Positions 1 to 13,400 of a stretch of 64,000 nucleotides of DNA are shown piece by piece. This DNA is from Rhyacichthys aspro. Lineage: Eukaryota; Chordata; Actinopteri; Gobiiformes; Rhyacichthyidae. The position numbers were made by a program, and so were the translations under genes. The number at the start of each line of letters is the position of its first letter. Position 1 is the stretch's first letter. The notes beneath the pieces are model-generated. The model searched no databases, was not told where the DNA came from, and saw nothing but the letters and a program-made list of their open reading frames with translations. The stretch covers positions 19,295,207 through 19,359,206 of the forward strand of contig CM072152.1 of the NCBI GenBank assembly GCA_036850595.1, in the 5' to 3' direction.

Positions 1-2250
1 GTTCATGCTGACACCATAGGGCTTGTTTGTTTGTTTTTCTTGTCTCTTACTTCACTGTTTGATTTCAGGGGACAGCATTGTGATTACTGTAACACAAAGG
101 CAATAACAGAAATCCCTTTGGCTGAGCTTGAATCATTTGCTAATTTGAGTTGGAAAACAAAGTGGAGGCTGTCATTTCTATGTTGCCAGGACATAATCTT
201 TGACTGGAAAACTGGAGATATCACATTCAAACACTTGCGCCAGGGTTTGATTAACCTCTAATGTTAATACTTAATGCTAATTATTGCTTGTTTCTGCTAG
301 TTTCTGCTAATGAGGATTGTGGGTAATCAATACAATAGACTCCCTTTTATCCCTTAAACTTCCTTTTCAGCCCACAGAGGTTAAAGTACTTCGTACCAAA
401 GGCTGTGGTTATGAAATAGCCTGAAACCAACTGTATTCAGTGTTTGTTTGAAAGGTGAACAAACAGATCCATAAGAAAATCATGAGGGAAACTGGTTAGA
501 AACATATTGTATCCAACACACACAGGCTCCTCTCTGTCTGTGAATGTCAAGAGGTTAGGTGGTCTCTATGTGTCACAGACTGTCCCACCTGAGATCATCA
601 CCAGTTCCCTGTCCCGTTCCAAGAGGTTCGATGTGCTGCAACACAACGAACATTCAGGGCTCAGCCATAACTCGTTTTCTCCACCCATGGCACATATTGG
701 CATAACGCTATTAAGATGCCTTGGTTGGGATAAATAATGCTCTATATTCAAACTTTTGCTTCTACCATCTACTTCTTGAGGATCCAAGCAAATTCTATGC
801 AACTGTCCAGTGTGACTGACTCTAGGTTTTATTCATCTTTTACACAAAAGGTGAAACACTGATGTGTTGGCTGATCTGATCAATCCACATTTATTCACAG
901 TCTTTTGGTTCAATGTAAGAATGACCACCTGCCTATGTCTGTGAGAATGAGCTTATGCAAACAGAAGATGGTGGCTCCAAGACATTCAACCACAGAAAGA
1001 GCCACTTTGAAAGACTGTACCAAGTACTGATGTTGGCTCAAAGGCAATGTCTTAAAAGAGCTCTGCATGTGACTCATGAATGCTTGTCACACATTGTGCT
1101 ATTTTGAAGGGGCCAGCAGAATGCATGTGCAGGGCACATAGTGTGAATGTGCAAAACTTGATTATGTTTCCTGTTTAAATCTGATTTTTAAATGTAATTA
1201 TGTTCAATTAAGTTGTGATTTATTCCTTTCCTTTTGTCTAATCTTTTAACAGATAAATATTTCTTTTGTTGTATGAGTTGCATCAAACAACCACTGCTCA
1301 AAAGTAACTTGTTATACACAGAGTCTTGTACTGTACATGTGGACATCAGAGGGCGCTGCTGTGACACAGGGATCCTTTCACTGTAATCCTCTGCACAGTT
1401 CTGTGTATTTAGATTCAAACTGTTTTCTGTTTCAGGAGTCATACACATTAGATACTGATAACTGGAGAGACTCTGATTTGGACTGGTGCTCTCTCTCAGT
1501 CTGTTTGGTCCACTCTCGAACTGACCAGGTGCAAGCGTGCTGCCTCTTTGTCAATGGATAGTTGTTAATACTTCTATAAGGGGCAATCAATGCATTGTCT
1601 ATTTATTTTTTAAAAGCACACAAAGCAATTTGTACATACTATATTTATTCTATATATGAGGATGTTAATTGTATCATTCTTTTTCTTTTGTTTCCGTTTT
1701 GTTTTACTCTCTTTTACATTTGTATTGTTTGATAAGGCCAGTAGAGCTTTTGGGAACTTGCTGTAACAGAGTAACGCTAATGACTAGCACAGTGCCTAAT
1801 ACCAATCTTCAAACACACGCACACCATACTTACAAGACTACACGGCCTTAACCTGTCAGAGCCAAGCTGGACTCAGAGGCTAGGTTCAGCACAGCGTAGC
1901 TTTAGCATTGATTACTAAAAGGTGTACAGTGATTTGTATGTGTACTGATGTGTAATGTGTTGTATGTAATGATTATATGCAGCGGTGAAGAGGCAGGCTT
2001 AAGCATGACTTGGACCAGGACTCATAATGCATCAGTCTTTGTAAAAACTGAAGCGATTTACCATTTTGAATCCCACTGACTGCCTTGTTAACCCAGTGCT
2101 CGGGACCTCAGCCCCTAAACTCAGACCCCTGCCTGTCGCTCTCAGCCCTGCTGCTGCTGAGATACTGATGTCAAATGTGGATGTGGCCTTTCCCTGTGCT
2201 GAAACAGGAAGACCCTCTCTGCAGGACTTTGTAAACTGCTGGAAATAAAG
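1..2250 (+). other. Probable 3' end or 3'UTR of an unidentified plus-strand gene
   Basis: No protein could be recognised here. A good splice acceptor (pyrimidine-rich, then TTTCAG) ends at base 69. Reading on from it gives either a short tail, GDSIVITVTQRQ then stop, or a 63-residue open frame ending at 261. A second acceptor-like site near 1436 precedes a 41-residue open frame ending at 1561. The stretch is AT-rich and ends with a consensus AATAAA at 2244-2249. It is therefore best read as the last exon(s) and 3'UTR of a gene entering from the left and converging on efcc1. The gene identity is unknown, and the whole reading is inference. Confidence 0.25.
2244..2249 (+). promoter_or_regulatory. 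Candidate polyadenylation signal AATAAA
   Basis: A consensus AATAAA is followed by a T-rich stretch (GTCTATATTATTTCC) that could act as the downstream element. It would end the unidentified plus-strand transcript upstream of efcc1. The assignment rests on the motif and orientation only. Confidence 0.3.
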
Positions 2251-2689
2251 GTCTATATTATTTCCAATCATTGCAATGTCTTTTTGTTTACTTTGATGCA
2301 GTCATACAGGACAAGGCCCATGTTTAGGTAAAATGGCTCTGTCTCTTTTAATAGAGCAAGTGTGTAGTCATTTATACATATTTGTAATGTCGTTGCTGTT
2401 GCTTACATTCACTATAATTATGACAACAGTAATTTAATATGTGTATAATGTGCATGACTTTCGAAACAAAGGATTAGGAGTTTAAAGGCCAAATGTGCAG
2501 GATTATATTGTTAGGAAACAAACCTAAATATATGCCCCAACTTCTTTTAGAGTATCAGATAATAAAAGGTTCATTTAGGTTTACTTTGGTTTTTCAATAG
2601 ACTTTAGGCACATCCCATAAAGTGTGGACTTAATGCAAAGTAATTTGGACTCTGCCTTTTTGTATTGACTGAATATTTTTGGTGACTTA

Positions 2690-2800
2690 TACTTAAAATG
2701 ATGAAGACTCGACCGGGACTTGACTTGGATTAGTCTTCTGTGACTTGGACCAAACACTAAAGACTTGCAAGTGGCTAAACTGGTGACTTTTTAAACTTTT
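2690..2800. repeat. Degenerate GACTTGGACTTG-type dispersed repeat
   Basis: The segment is built from loose repeats of GACTTG and TGACTTGGA units. It resembles the degenerate 'acttgacttgg' repeats that are scattered through many teleost genomes. Related fragments rich in GACC/GGTC and AAGAC/GTCTT words occur near 9250-9390 and 55970-56400. No ends or target-site duplications are visible, so the class is unknown. Confidence 0.35.
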
Positions 2801-2953
2801 TGAATCATTACATTTATCTACACTAGATGGCGGTATTTACTAAGGCCAATTGTTTTCATCTTGTTGTGACACAGCTCAGCAACATCAGTCTTTCATCTAA
2901 AAAAAAAGTACATTACAAAGTTGTACAACAAAGACTGGAGAGACTTGACATGT

Positions 2954-2959
2954 TTTAAT
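2954..2959 (-). promoter_or_regulatory. efcc1: Candidate efcc1 polyadenylation signal ATTAAA
   Basis: On the minus strand this is ATTAAA, about 115 bases past the efcc1 stop codon. No AATAAA was seen on the minus strand between here and the stop. This would give a short 3'UTR. The call rests on motif and position only. Confidence 0.3.
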
Positions 2960-3073
2960 AATAAATACACATATGAAACAGTGAAGCTAAAAAAAATGAT
3001 TAAAAGTATGTACATTCCTGGCTAATTTACTTTGAGAATAAATGTCTTTGTAAGCTGCATAGTTCTAGTTATG

Positions 3074-6000
3074 CTAACATGAGATGAGCAGGGGGTTGTT
3101 GGGGGCCGCCTGGCGTCCTGCAGCCGGAGTGAGCAGTTTGTCTCTCCTCTCTGCTCCCCCGTCGTCTCCACGCTCTGTCAGGAGGTCAGTGGATGACAAG
3201 CGTGCACACAGAGCATCTGCCACCTGCAAGACCTGGGATGGACCTTTTGAAAAAGACCATAAATAACTGAGCATCCAAAACACAAATGCACCAGTAGAAG
3301 AAGTACTGTGCAGTTACCATCTCCAGTCCGGCTGCACACGTCCAAAGTGTCCTTCACGATCCTCTCCAAGGCTGTGCGGGACACGTTCTGTGGACATACA
3401 CATACTATTGGTGTTTGGTGATGGGACACTTTGCTCAGAAAATATGAATTTAAATGTAGTTACATTATTGCGCAAGTGCAGCAGCAGCGTCAGTGCGTCT
3501 GTGAACTTCTCCTCGAGTAAAGACATCCTCTTCCTCTGCAGCTTGTCTCCTGACTCCTCTTCCTCAGGACCCTATGTACAGCAGGCATTCAGTCAACTAT
3601 TAGATTATTCAACATTATACCACTGTGTACTATGCTAATGGTTAGTGAATATTAGCCTACCTAGAATTTGCTATATATGTCATATATCCTTCTACACCAT
3701 GCATCCTTCTTTATATTTGTCTATTTAAAAGTCCTGCTTTTAGATGGTTATGTCTAAACTTATTAAAAACTCATTTTTCTCTTCTTACAGTACCTTGTTC
3801 TGTGCACTGCCCTGTCTGGCCTCATGCTCCGAGTTGGCTCCCCTCCAGCGCCCCCTGTTGTCCTTTGAGCTGCTCGCCTCTCTGTCATGACTGTGACATC
3901 TAACAAAAAGAGCAGGAGGTATTTGGTAAAAAAAAAAAAAAAAAAAAAAAAAACTTCACAGGCCCCTATCACAATGCATTGTGATATAAGTTGGCTGACC
4001 CCTTCAGACAGCTGTGCAGTCGACTGCTGTGCCTCTTTATGTCCAGCAGGCAACGCTGTCCCTCGTCCTGAACAGCTCTGTCATCCTCCTCTTCGTCAGA
4101 TGCAGCTTTACCCTCCACAGCCCTTTGCAGACACTCTGCATCTGTGAATACAATCATGTCTAGCTTTGTACCTTTAGAGATATCATTCAAATAAGACTTC
4201 AGAAACAAGACTTCACTCTGCTTCACTTTTCATGTTGTGGGACCTTGCCACTCCCTTTTTAGATGGCTTCCTAAGAACATTGTGAAAGGCTAGAGTTTGT
4301 TTGATCTAAAAACAAATCGACTGTTGTGAGCCATTCATTGTGCAGGAGTTTCTAAAGTTAATAAATAATAATCACCACAAGTGAACTGAGCTTTTTCTGT
4401 TCGTCCCACTGTTGACTAGAAGGCTGTAGCCACAAACCTGTCATGCTGCAGGTGTCCTCTGCACCCACTGGGTGAGCCGGGTCCTGGGTGGGGTTGGACA
4501 TGCAGCTGCAGTGGGATCTGTGGTCAAAGGGAGACAGCACATATGGTTCCAATGTATCTATTGTATATTTGCACATGTGTGTTTATGCATCCTCTGCTGA
4601 GACCTTACATAACAGCAGGAGCGGGTGGAACAAAGGCTAATCTACAGTGGATAAGACGTAGGAACTTTGGCTGTTGTTTTACAAAACAGAGCAACTTTTT
4701 AAAATGAACTTTCTACTGTGTATTATTTGCCAAGAGGAGTGCCTCGAGAGATAAGAAGAGATTTAATAGAATTTGCAAGTATTCATATAAGACAAGGTGT
4801 GATCTGGAATTTACACAAAATATTTATAATGCAGGTTTGTCAAATCTTTATTTTAGAAACACTGATCTTACTTTATTCTTTCATATTTACCATAAGTAAT
4901 GCATTCTTTATGGTGATAAAGGTTACAAACTTTTTGATTAAAATTAGTGTGCCTTAATGCAGCCTTAAGATTTTGTCTGATGATTTTTTATTCTTCACCA
5001 TACAATTAATTTAATATTTGATTAAACATTGTAGGAGATATAGCCATTGTTGTAATGCTAACTTTTTAGTTATGGTTTTACCCAATGTTGTTATTGATGC
5101 TACCACATGTTTTGCCCACTGGGTTTTTGTTTTACAAAGAAATATTTGAGTTGCCCTGGATGTCAGTATGTCAGCTGTGCCTGTCCAGCGAGTCAAAGTA
5201 AATCAGATGATGCAAAAAAACATCCCTATAAGAAACAGACAAATGCAGTCCAGAGTAATCTGATCCTTTGAGCTAAGGGCATGCATGTAAATGTAGAGGT
5301 GACCCAGATGCACCCTGGCCTGTTTGCAGAGGTGGTGTTATTCATGAGTTGTTTACCTGTACTGCTGCAGCTCAGTCTCTAACTGGCTGATCCTGGACTG
5401 TAGCTGTGGTACACACTGAGCCTGTTCCTGGATCAGCCGAACCCTTTCCAGCCCCAGACTCAGAGCCTCACGAGCCTCTTCTGCTCTCCTCCTGTGCCAC
5501 AAGATTAACACGCATCAGCACACTACTTTTGAAAAGTGTTTGATGACTCATCCCTGGTGTATGTTTCACTTAACTACAAAGCTCTTCAAGTACAGCCTAA
5601 TCTTACAAACACACACATTACAACATCAATATGGCCTGTTTAGATCTTTTAGGTCCAAAAACATCTTTGAGTGATGAAGTGTAGCTGACCTGATGTGAGT
5701 GTTCTCCTTCCTCAGGGCTGACTCCAGGGCCTGCAGCTTGCGTACCTCCTCAAAGGCCCAGCGCAGCTCCTCTTCCAGACGTTCATTGAATTTCATGGCC
5801 TCCAGTAGCTGGCCGTCCCGCGACGAGCGGATCAACCTCAGCTCTCTGAGCAGTGTGTCTCTGGCATCACGTCTCCTCGCTGCTGCTACACTGGACCCCC
5901 CTTTAATCCTGTGAGTGGGAACCAGCTTCCCCTCGCTGAAGCTGATGGAAGAAAGGGTTGAAGTCTTGTTCTTGATGCTGGTCGGTGAGGGCAGGCTGCG

Positions 6001-7282
6001 ACTTCGCTCACGCCTCAGAGCCACTTCCAGAGCCAGGCAGCGGGCATCACTGCCCTGCAGCGCTGACCTCAGGTCCTCCACCAGCTCCCTCAGAGCAGCT
6101 GCCTCATCTAGAGGACAGAGCACCTGTTAGCACCTGTTAGCACCTCAAGACCAGTTCTGTTCAAATGCACTACAGCAGCAGTGTTCTGCAGAACTAACTA
6201 TTATTAGCTGACGATGTAAACGCATACAACAAACTATGAACATAGTTCAATATCAATATTTACATTCTAATCAAAAAGCAGCAACTTCGAAATATAGGTA
6301 ATAAAAAGCACTGCAAGGCCCCAGACTTCTGATTATAAAACATCTATTTGTGTTGGATTACTGTAATTCCCAGAGTCATGGCACTAAAAGTATGGAGCTG
6401 ACACTGGACATTTGTCAGTCAGTGTTACTAATTCAGATCATGAAAAGCAAGAGAAATAACAAATACATTTATTTAAGGGGAATAGTTTCAGGAACAGACT
6501 TAACATTGAAATAAAAACTATATTGAGAACCTGTAGATCCTGGCACAGTCTCTACAATGATTAAGCTTCAATCTTTGCAAAACAAAACACGTTCAGTTCA
6601 AGTCGTATCAGTGACTGGTCGTTGGCTGAGGGACTGTGCACGTGCAGTGATAGGAGACCCCAGAGGGACGACGGGACCATGGGGCTTCAGTTGAAATGAC
6701 AGATCACAGAAAAGAGCCAGTACCTGTGTCCAGTGCGCTTGTGCCTCTCACGGGTCTCTCGCGCACACTTCCGTTCTGCTCGTGTGTCAGGTCGAAACTC
6801 ACGCACTTTCTGCGTCTGGCCCGCGGCCAACGAAGCCGAATATGTCTCTCCACGAGCTCGGTGTCCTCAGTTACGGGCAACCGCCACGCGCACTCTCCAT
6901 CACCTTTCCGCGCATTGCGCACGCGAAAGTAGCCACAGAGGCGCGCGTGGAACTCTTTGAAACCGAGCTGTGCTGGTAGTGCCGCGCACACGTCCGCGAA
7001 CTCCTCGTCTTCCTCGGGCCCATTGCCTTTACTGAGCCCCAGGACCGCGCACAGAGCTGTGAAGTCCTCCGCGCTCACTGTGTCGTCCCGGTTGGGGTAG
7101 GCCAGGTGGTGGAAGACCTCCTGCAGGTACTGGTCTATGCCCGTGGCCAGTACAACTATCTCATTGTCCACACTGGGATCAGGCCGGTGATAATGGGCCA
7201 GCGCGCTCCGCAGCCACTCGCTTTTACGCGCGGCACGAGGAGAAGACTGGACGCACGGCGCGGCAAAGGCTGCACGCTCCAT
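3074..7282 (-). CDS. efcc1: EF-hand and coiled-coil domain-containing protein 1
   Basis: The exons in transcript order are 7282-6724, 6107-5690, 5491-5357, 4517-4438, 4141-4000, 3890-3794, 3571-3464, 3387-3318 and 3216-3074. All junctions are GT..AG with matching phases, giving 1752 nt and 583 aa, close to the roughly 598 aa recalled for human EFCC1. Residues 36-60 contain the recognisable stretch VDNEIVVLATGIDQYLQEVF. An EF-hand-like loop follows at about 62-73; it has N, D, V and D at key places but Y where the first Asp is expected, so calcium binding is doubtful. From about residue 190 the protein is charged and helical (LRELVEDLRSALQ, then RRAEEAREALSLGLERVRL), typical of coiled coil. 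The C-terminal third is acidic and low in order. The start is the first ATG, in a GC-rich exon. The protein's function is not established. The last acceptor is weak, but it is the only nearby one that keeps the frame. Confidence 0.8.
3928..3953. repeat. Homopolymer run of 26 A (T on the efcc1 strand)
   Basis: An uninterrupted run of 26 A lies inside the 109-base intron between efcc1 exons 5 and 6. On the coding strand it is a poly-T lying roughly 40-60 bases before the exon 6 acceptor. The exact length is prone to sequencing error. Confidence 0.95.
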
Positions 7283-7460
7283 GCGTTTACCGCGTCCTGT
7301 AGATGTTGAGGCACTGATGTGTTAGAAACCACTTAAAACACACCCGCAGTGACAACTCACAATTCCCTAGAAACCCAGCTCTGGATTCCTTCCCCGCATC
7401 CAGTCAGGCCCTGGCCCCAGAGGCAGGAACTCCACCCTCTGCGCGCACTCCCACCCGCGT
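7283..7460 (-). promoter_or_regulatory. efcc1: Probable efcc1 promoter and 5'UTR
   Basis: The DNA just upstream of the efcc1 start codon continues the high GC and CpG content of exon 1, then turns AT-rich beyond about 7490. No TATA box or clear initiator could be placed. The call is by position and composition only. Confidence 0.4.
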
Positions 7461-10400
7461 GCGTGAAGGCGGGGATGCAGTTGAGAAGACAAATCACATC
7501 TAGACATCAGGATAGACATTATATATTTATCTAGGGTAGCTGTAGTCCCATCAGAAAAAGCTTCAGACTGAAGGATGTACGTTTATTAAAAATGCAGGCC
7601 ACAAAGAACACAACATGCAAAACATGTGTAGGTATGTAGAGAAGCAATAGGTCGTTCTATTAGAATTTAATAATTACATATAAAAGTGCACTGCAAATCA
7701 CAAATTTGGGTTACAAACTCATTGTGTGTCTGAACCTCAGCTACTGCAACACACTCGCAGCTGAAGTTTGTTTTAGGTGGTTCTGGTTTGTACTTGATCA
7801 AAATAAAAGCAACACAGAGCCTTGTTTCAACATTCTGTTGCACACCGTAGCAACAACAGAACCTGGTCCATTTGAATGAGAAAATAGGTGTGTTTAGAAG
7901 AGGTCACAGTGTTCAATACTATTTACTAACCACAAAATAAAAGTAGAGTCTGTATCCAAAAGAGCCAGTCTAAATGACATCATGTGGTACAGTGCTGTGA
8001 GGTATGTGGCGTGAGGCGTCCATCAACAAAATCAAAGCAGTGAGTCAAGGTGGGTTTCACTTTGCCATTGAACAAACTAAGACTTAAGTGTATTTGAGTC
8101 ATGTCTGTGAGACAGTCGACAGAATGTCCGACACTGATCTGTGCTGCCACCTTCACACACCTCACATCAAACACTGTCATCCATTTCCTGTAACCTGAGC
8201 CCCTCCCACAGGAACTGCCCCACCATGACTCTTCAGGCTTCACTCACCTGACAGCACCAACAAAGAGCAGGGCCCCAGCGTCACACCACATACATTACAC
8301 ATGTTCGCACAGAGTGATCCTACTGGAGACTGATTTTAAACAAGCACAATGGGGGCACTGACAGGTGAAGTCAATTACAGGAATAACTGTTGCCTATTGC
8401 ATTTTTCTTTTTACATATTTAGCCACTTTAGTCTTTTACTTTTAAAGAGGCAGTGAGAGAAATGGGATGCTACGTTGCAAATAAACCTGAGCAAGACATC
8501 AAACCTAGATCATTCTGCTCCATATTTGCTCTACTGCAAGAAAAAGGTCTGCTGCAAGTAAAATCCCACATTCAACATCAACTCATCTTTTCAGCTGTAA
8601 CAATATATGCCACCATGCCACCAGAACAAACAAAACTTTGCACGTCAAAGCTAAACCATTGAAATATAGGACTATACTGCAACCCATATCTGACCTTTGT
8701 ATAACACACTAATGCACTGGCCATAAATGAGTCATGTGAACAGCTCCCAAACGGAAACCTCAAACATTGTTTAGTCTTTGTTTTGGTCTCCAGTTCTAAT
8801 CTGATTGTGTTTGCACTGCAGCTCTTATAGTGACTCACCTGGGCTTTTACCTGCAGGAGAGTCTCTCAGTGTTTGATTTCATGGGTATTGTTCATTACAA
8901 TACACTTGTGCTCTGCAGACATACTTTATCTGAGCACACACATAAATTGTCCTGGAGATATAAAAAGCCAGGTTTTCCTTCTCACCTGTAAAGACATGCA
9001 GAGGCAGGCAGAGCTCAGTGGAAGGAATCACTGCAGCTCCTCAGCTCAGTCTTGGAAACTATGCTCTCCCTCAGGCCTCTGGGTAAACCAGGATCAGGTA
9101 CTGAAGGTCAAGGTCTGAGCCCCTAGACCTAAGACTGTGCTTATCTAACAGCCTATACAGTATTTAAATGTAAAGGTAGAGTGTAGGGCAAACACCAGCC
9201 TTCTCGGGTTTAATCAACAGTTCAAAAAACAATTTGAGTTCAAACATGTTACTATTTAAGATAAATCAAGAATAAGACTGACGCATGAGACACCAGAGAC
9301 CAGTTTTAGTTGGTCAAGACTTCACTAGGTCCACGATAAAGACAAAAGACCAGACCAAGGCCTTTGGAAATCAGGTCTTACAGTGTAGTTTTCAAGCATT
9401 TTATTATTACCTCGGTGTTTTAATGCTACTGTTGCCAGTTTTACAGTACAGTTTTGCTTTTACACTCAGTTACCTTCAAAAGAATTACTGAATTCCCAGT
9501 GGTGCTCAGATTACAGTTAACCATTAGCTGTAAAGTCACAGAAACCTGTGTCCACTCCCACCACAAAGACAATAAACCTTACAGAAGATTTCCACATAAA
9601 CTCTGAAGATCCTGTGTTGCAGACCCTCCCTCAAGGAATGAAATTGGGGGCTTATGTAAATCCCTGTAATAGATGTTTTGGTGGAGAGATAAACACTTGC
9701 ATTATCTGGGCTTATATGTAGAGCTACAGGGTAACTCTATGAGATTGGAGCTCCAGCTGCTCCTGCTCAGAGAACCTGATCTGAAAATGAAAGGACGACC
9801 CAAGAGGGGGGCTGTAAATAGAGGGGGGTCATGTGTGTCCGCCACGTGGCCTGCAGTTCACCTTTGAGAGGAGGAGCGGGCCAGTATCAGTATTGATAGG
9901 AGCAGGGTGCAGGCTTTGTGTTCGTTGCCATATGCTCCTCTGAGGGTCAACAAAAGACAAATAGAGCCACACACTCGGAGAACACCCCTCCCGCACGTCT
10001 TTGAAGTGGTGACACTGAGCGATATGAGGCCGTCCACTTGAGCTCATCCCAGACTGACCCTCCAGGACATAGAGGTCTCTAAACAAGAGCTCACACATGT
10101 TCACATATTCACCAGAGTTTTATTAAAGTGTGTCCACTGTGTGTTTACTGCACAGAGACTCTGCGCCCAGGCACAAGTCACAGACAATGTCACTCAAGCA
10201 TATCTGATGTATCATGTCATAAGTGGCTGTGATATTATGAAAATGAAATATGTTATTTTTGGTTTATGTTTCCACTAGCATATAAGTTGTAGGGCTAACA
10301 AAATCCATATAACCACTTTCCATAGCAACCTGCATGTGCAGTTTTGATAAAAGACTGTTGTCAGGAGGTAGTCTGGTGATCTCACCGCTGAGTGTGTTCA

Positions 10401-13400
10401 GGTGTGTCTATCTACTGTATCTGGAGTGGGGCAATCACTGACCTACATCTCTGACAAACTGCAGCTTTGGGATGCCAGCAAGACCAAATAAAGTTACCAG
10501 CACAAAGAGGAGCAAATCATACCAAAGTAAAACAGGTAATTTATTTGCACTGATCTTTATCTGCACTGTCAAATAACCCAGAGTTCATTTAGTCATTTTA
10601 CAGACTGATTCACACGTGCACCCCCAATGATCTGCTGGGTCTATAACAACATCCATGACAGTGGACTATTCCTGCTGCTTGACATGTCTGGACATGTCTA
10701 TGAACGTATGAAGCATTTAATCCATATGTGACTCCTTTAGATGCAACCATGGACACTAAAAACACATTTCAAGTAATTCATCACCAAATTGTGACCTCTA
10801 TGTTATCCCAAAACAAGTATGGGACCCCCATCTGGCAGGATAGAGGACTGTTAGAAGGTGGACACTGGATCTCATAGGACCTCAGTAACATTGGCCACAG
10901 TATTTAGTCACCGGAGCCTCAATTTTATATTTGATTAACCAGTAGAATACATTTGAAATATTTGACAAATATTGAAATATTACTAAGTAAAGCTTCAAAA
11001 TAGATTATATTTAAAATATTTATTTTACTTCAGTTGTGATATAGTGTTATGGTTAATAGACATTTAGGGGGGTTTAATTGAAGTGTAAATTTTCAGTAAC
11101 TGCAGCTCAGTCAGGTCTCAGTCACATGGTACAGTATTAATGACAATAGGAAGATTCAGCATTTCTTTTTATCCAAGCGGGCCTTTAGTAAAACAACAAG
11201 GCCATTAAAACATACACACTGTAAAGTCTTTTTTGTCAAATGAACCTCAGACGGTCCAGATGGCAGGTGTCCTTGGATGACCTTTAATTCACTTTGTTGC
11301 AGATCATAAACTGTGCACATTGTTAAACTCTTTGTTAAACTCTCTGGACATCTGTCAGCCCAGTGAAGGGCTCTCTCTCTAGGTGTGTGCCTGTAAGGGT
11401 CAAGTGAGAATATAAACACTCATCACATGGAACAATCCCTTTTCCAAACAACGTGGGTCATTGTAATTATCCTCTGTGATAGATGAGGACAAGTCGACAT
11501 GGGACCTGCATGAGCTGGATATTAGGACGTGATTTATGAGTGTCAAAATGTAAACAGCACTCTATTGTGTGCCATTGTAAACATTTCCTCATTCCCGAGA
11601 TATGGAAGGAGCAGCCCTACCTCTGAGCTGTCCCACCTGTGGACGAGGTCACGGCTGAGACAAATATATGTGCACACTCACTTGGTCCCACTCAGATCCA
11701 CTGGCCTCATGCAAAAACACACAGCATTTACCAGCTGCATTCCTTTAGCAGCGCAGAGGTAGGAGGGGAGTGTGAGCAGACCAGGCATGTGTCTACAGGT
11801 AGCTCTGCAGAGTCAGGCTGGGACAACACATCCAGATAAACACACACAGAATGACTTCAGTCAGAAAAGACCCACAAAGACTCAAAAAAAGGCAACATGA
11901 TAAGATGTTTACAGGATTCTAGTCATTTGCATCAGATTAAAATCATCTGGCATAGTCAAAGTGTATTTGTTACTCAGTCAAGTCCTCAAAGTCTTTCACA
12001 GACACAGATTGTACTGATAGTTAACCTATCACCACAGTGAGTGTGGTTTTACACTTCACTGTAAAGTGACTAATGTGCTTTATTACAGAACAGATGAAAA
12101 GTTCTTGTGGCAGGGCCAGGTGATTTCCAGCTTGTGTAAAAAAAAACCAAAACTCAAACCTTTATCTGCCCCCATCAAAGGCGGCCAATTAATGTGTCCC
12201 TTGGGGAAAACATCCTGGGTTGATTTATAACAGTTTTAAGTGATTTCATGTTAATCATTTTTGGTGTAGGGTTTCTCTGTTGGAGTAATAAATTCTGCAC
12301 CTTCACTGATGATAAACAGTGGCACTTGCCGTTAGATAATTTATTTGTTCACAGACAGTCACATCTCTCCTCAGACACATCCTGAATTGATTAATTAAGT
12401 TAGGATTATTGTTTCAATAAAACCTTGACCACTTCTTTTACTTTAAGAGCAGGATTCATTGTTCCTGAAACTGTTTAAAATCAAGAATGGTGCAACTGAA
12501 AATATATAAAAATTAGACCATTTATTTTATTTTAATTGCACAAAATGGAGGGCTTGTATGAATTGTGTACAATCAGTCAAAAATTAATAAGCAGCTACCA
12601 CCTTTACAATAATTATTGAGTTTTCTGAAATGTTTGCTCTAAACTTCTCTCTTAAACTCTTATTGTAACTCAACCGGAATCATGGCATCATTTCTTTCTG
12701 CTAATGCTGAGAAAGACTGACCCAGCCATAACTGGGTCTTTGCTCTCTGATAGTAAACACTTTGAGTAAAAAATCCCTCGAACTTCCTGTGGATGTGTTA
12801 ATGTAATCTGGCTTCACATCATGAAGCATGCCTGTGGAGTGGAGCAGGCTTTCAGAGTGTTCCCCTCTGCCCACTGACACTGGGCTGGGTTTAGCTGTGG
12901 CCTCAGTGTTGACAGATGCAGTAGTCAAACCTATTTCATCTTGAATTCAAAACTGTGCCTTTAAGCAACCCAGCGATAAACGTGACTGTACTGCCCCCCT
13001 TTGGCCGGGGTTTAAAACTGACTCTTTTTTTTTTTAAACTTTGTGCATACAACATGGTGAAATGCACACTGTCTGTAATTTTACAAGACAACTGTTTGTG
13101 TAAATTCACTTTGTCATGTAATGTGTTGTTGCATTGACTGAGCGTGTAGACTGATGTGCCAGAACATAATACAAATACTATTTATCTGGTGTTGCCTTTG
13201 TTTTGTAACATATTCTCGTTAGACTCATTTCATGATCTTTTCTTGCACAGCTGACTTGCAGCTTTATGACACAGACTAAAAATAACAAATCAGATCACAT
13301 TTTTGCTGTCTGTGATTATACTACAGCAGTAATGACCACAATGGAAACTGTGCAATGAAAAACATCACATCGCTCTCTATCAGCGTCCAGGTTCATTTTT

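Noticed and set aside
6704..6979. Plus-strand frames opposite efcc1 exon 1
   Set aside because: They are shadows of the GC-rich efcc1 coding exon, whose minus-strand frame shows conserved protein and phase-consistent splicing.
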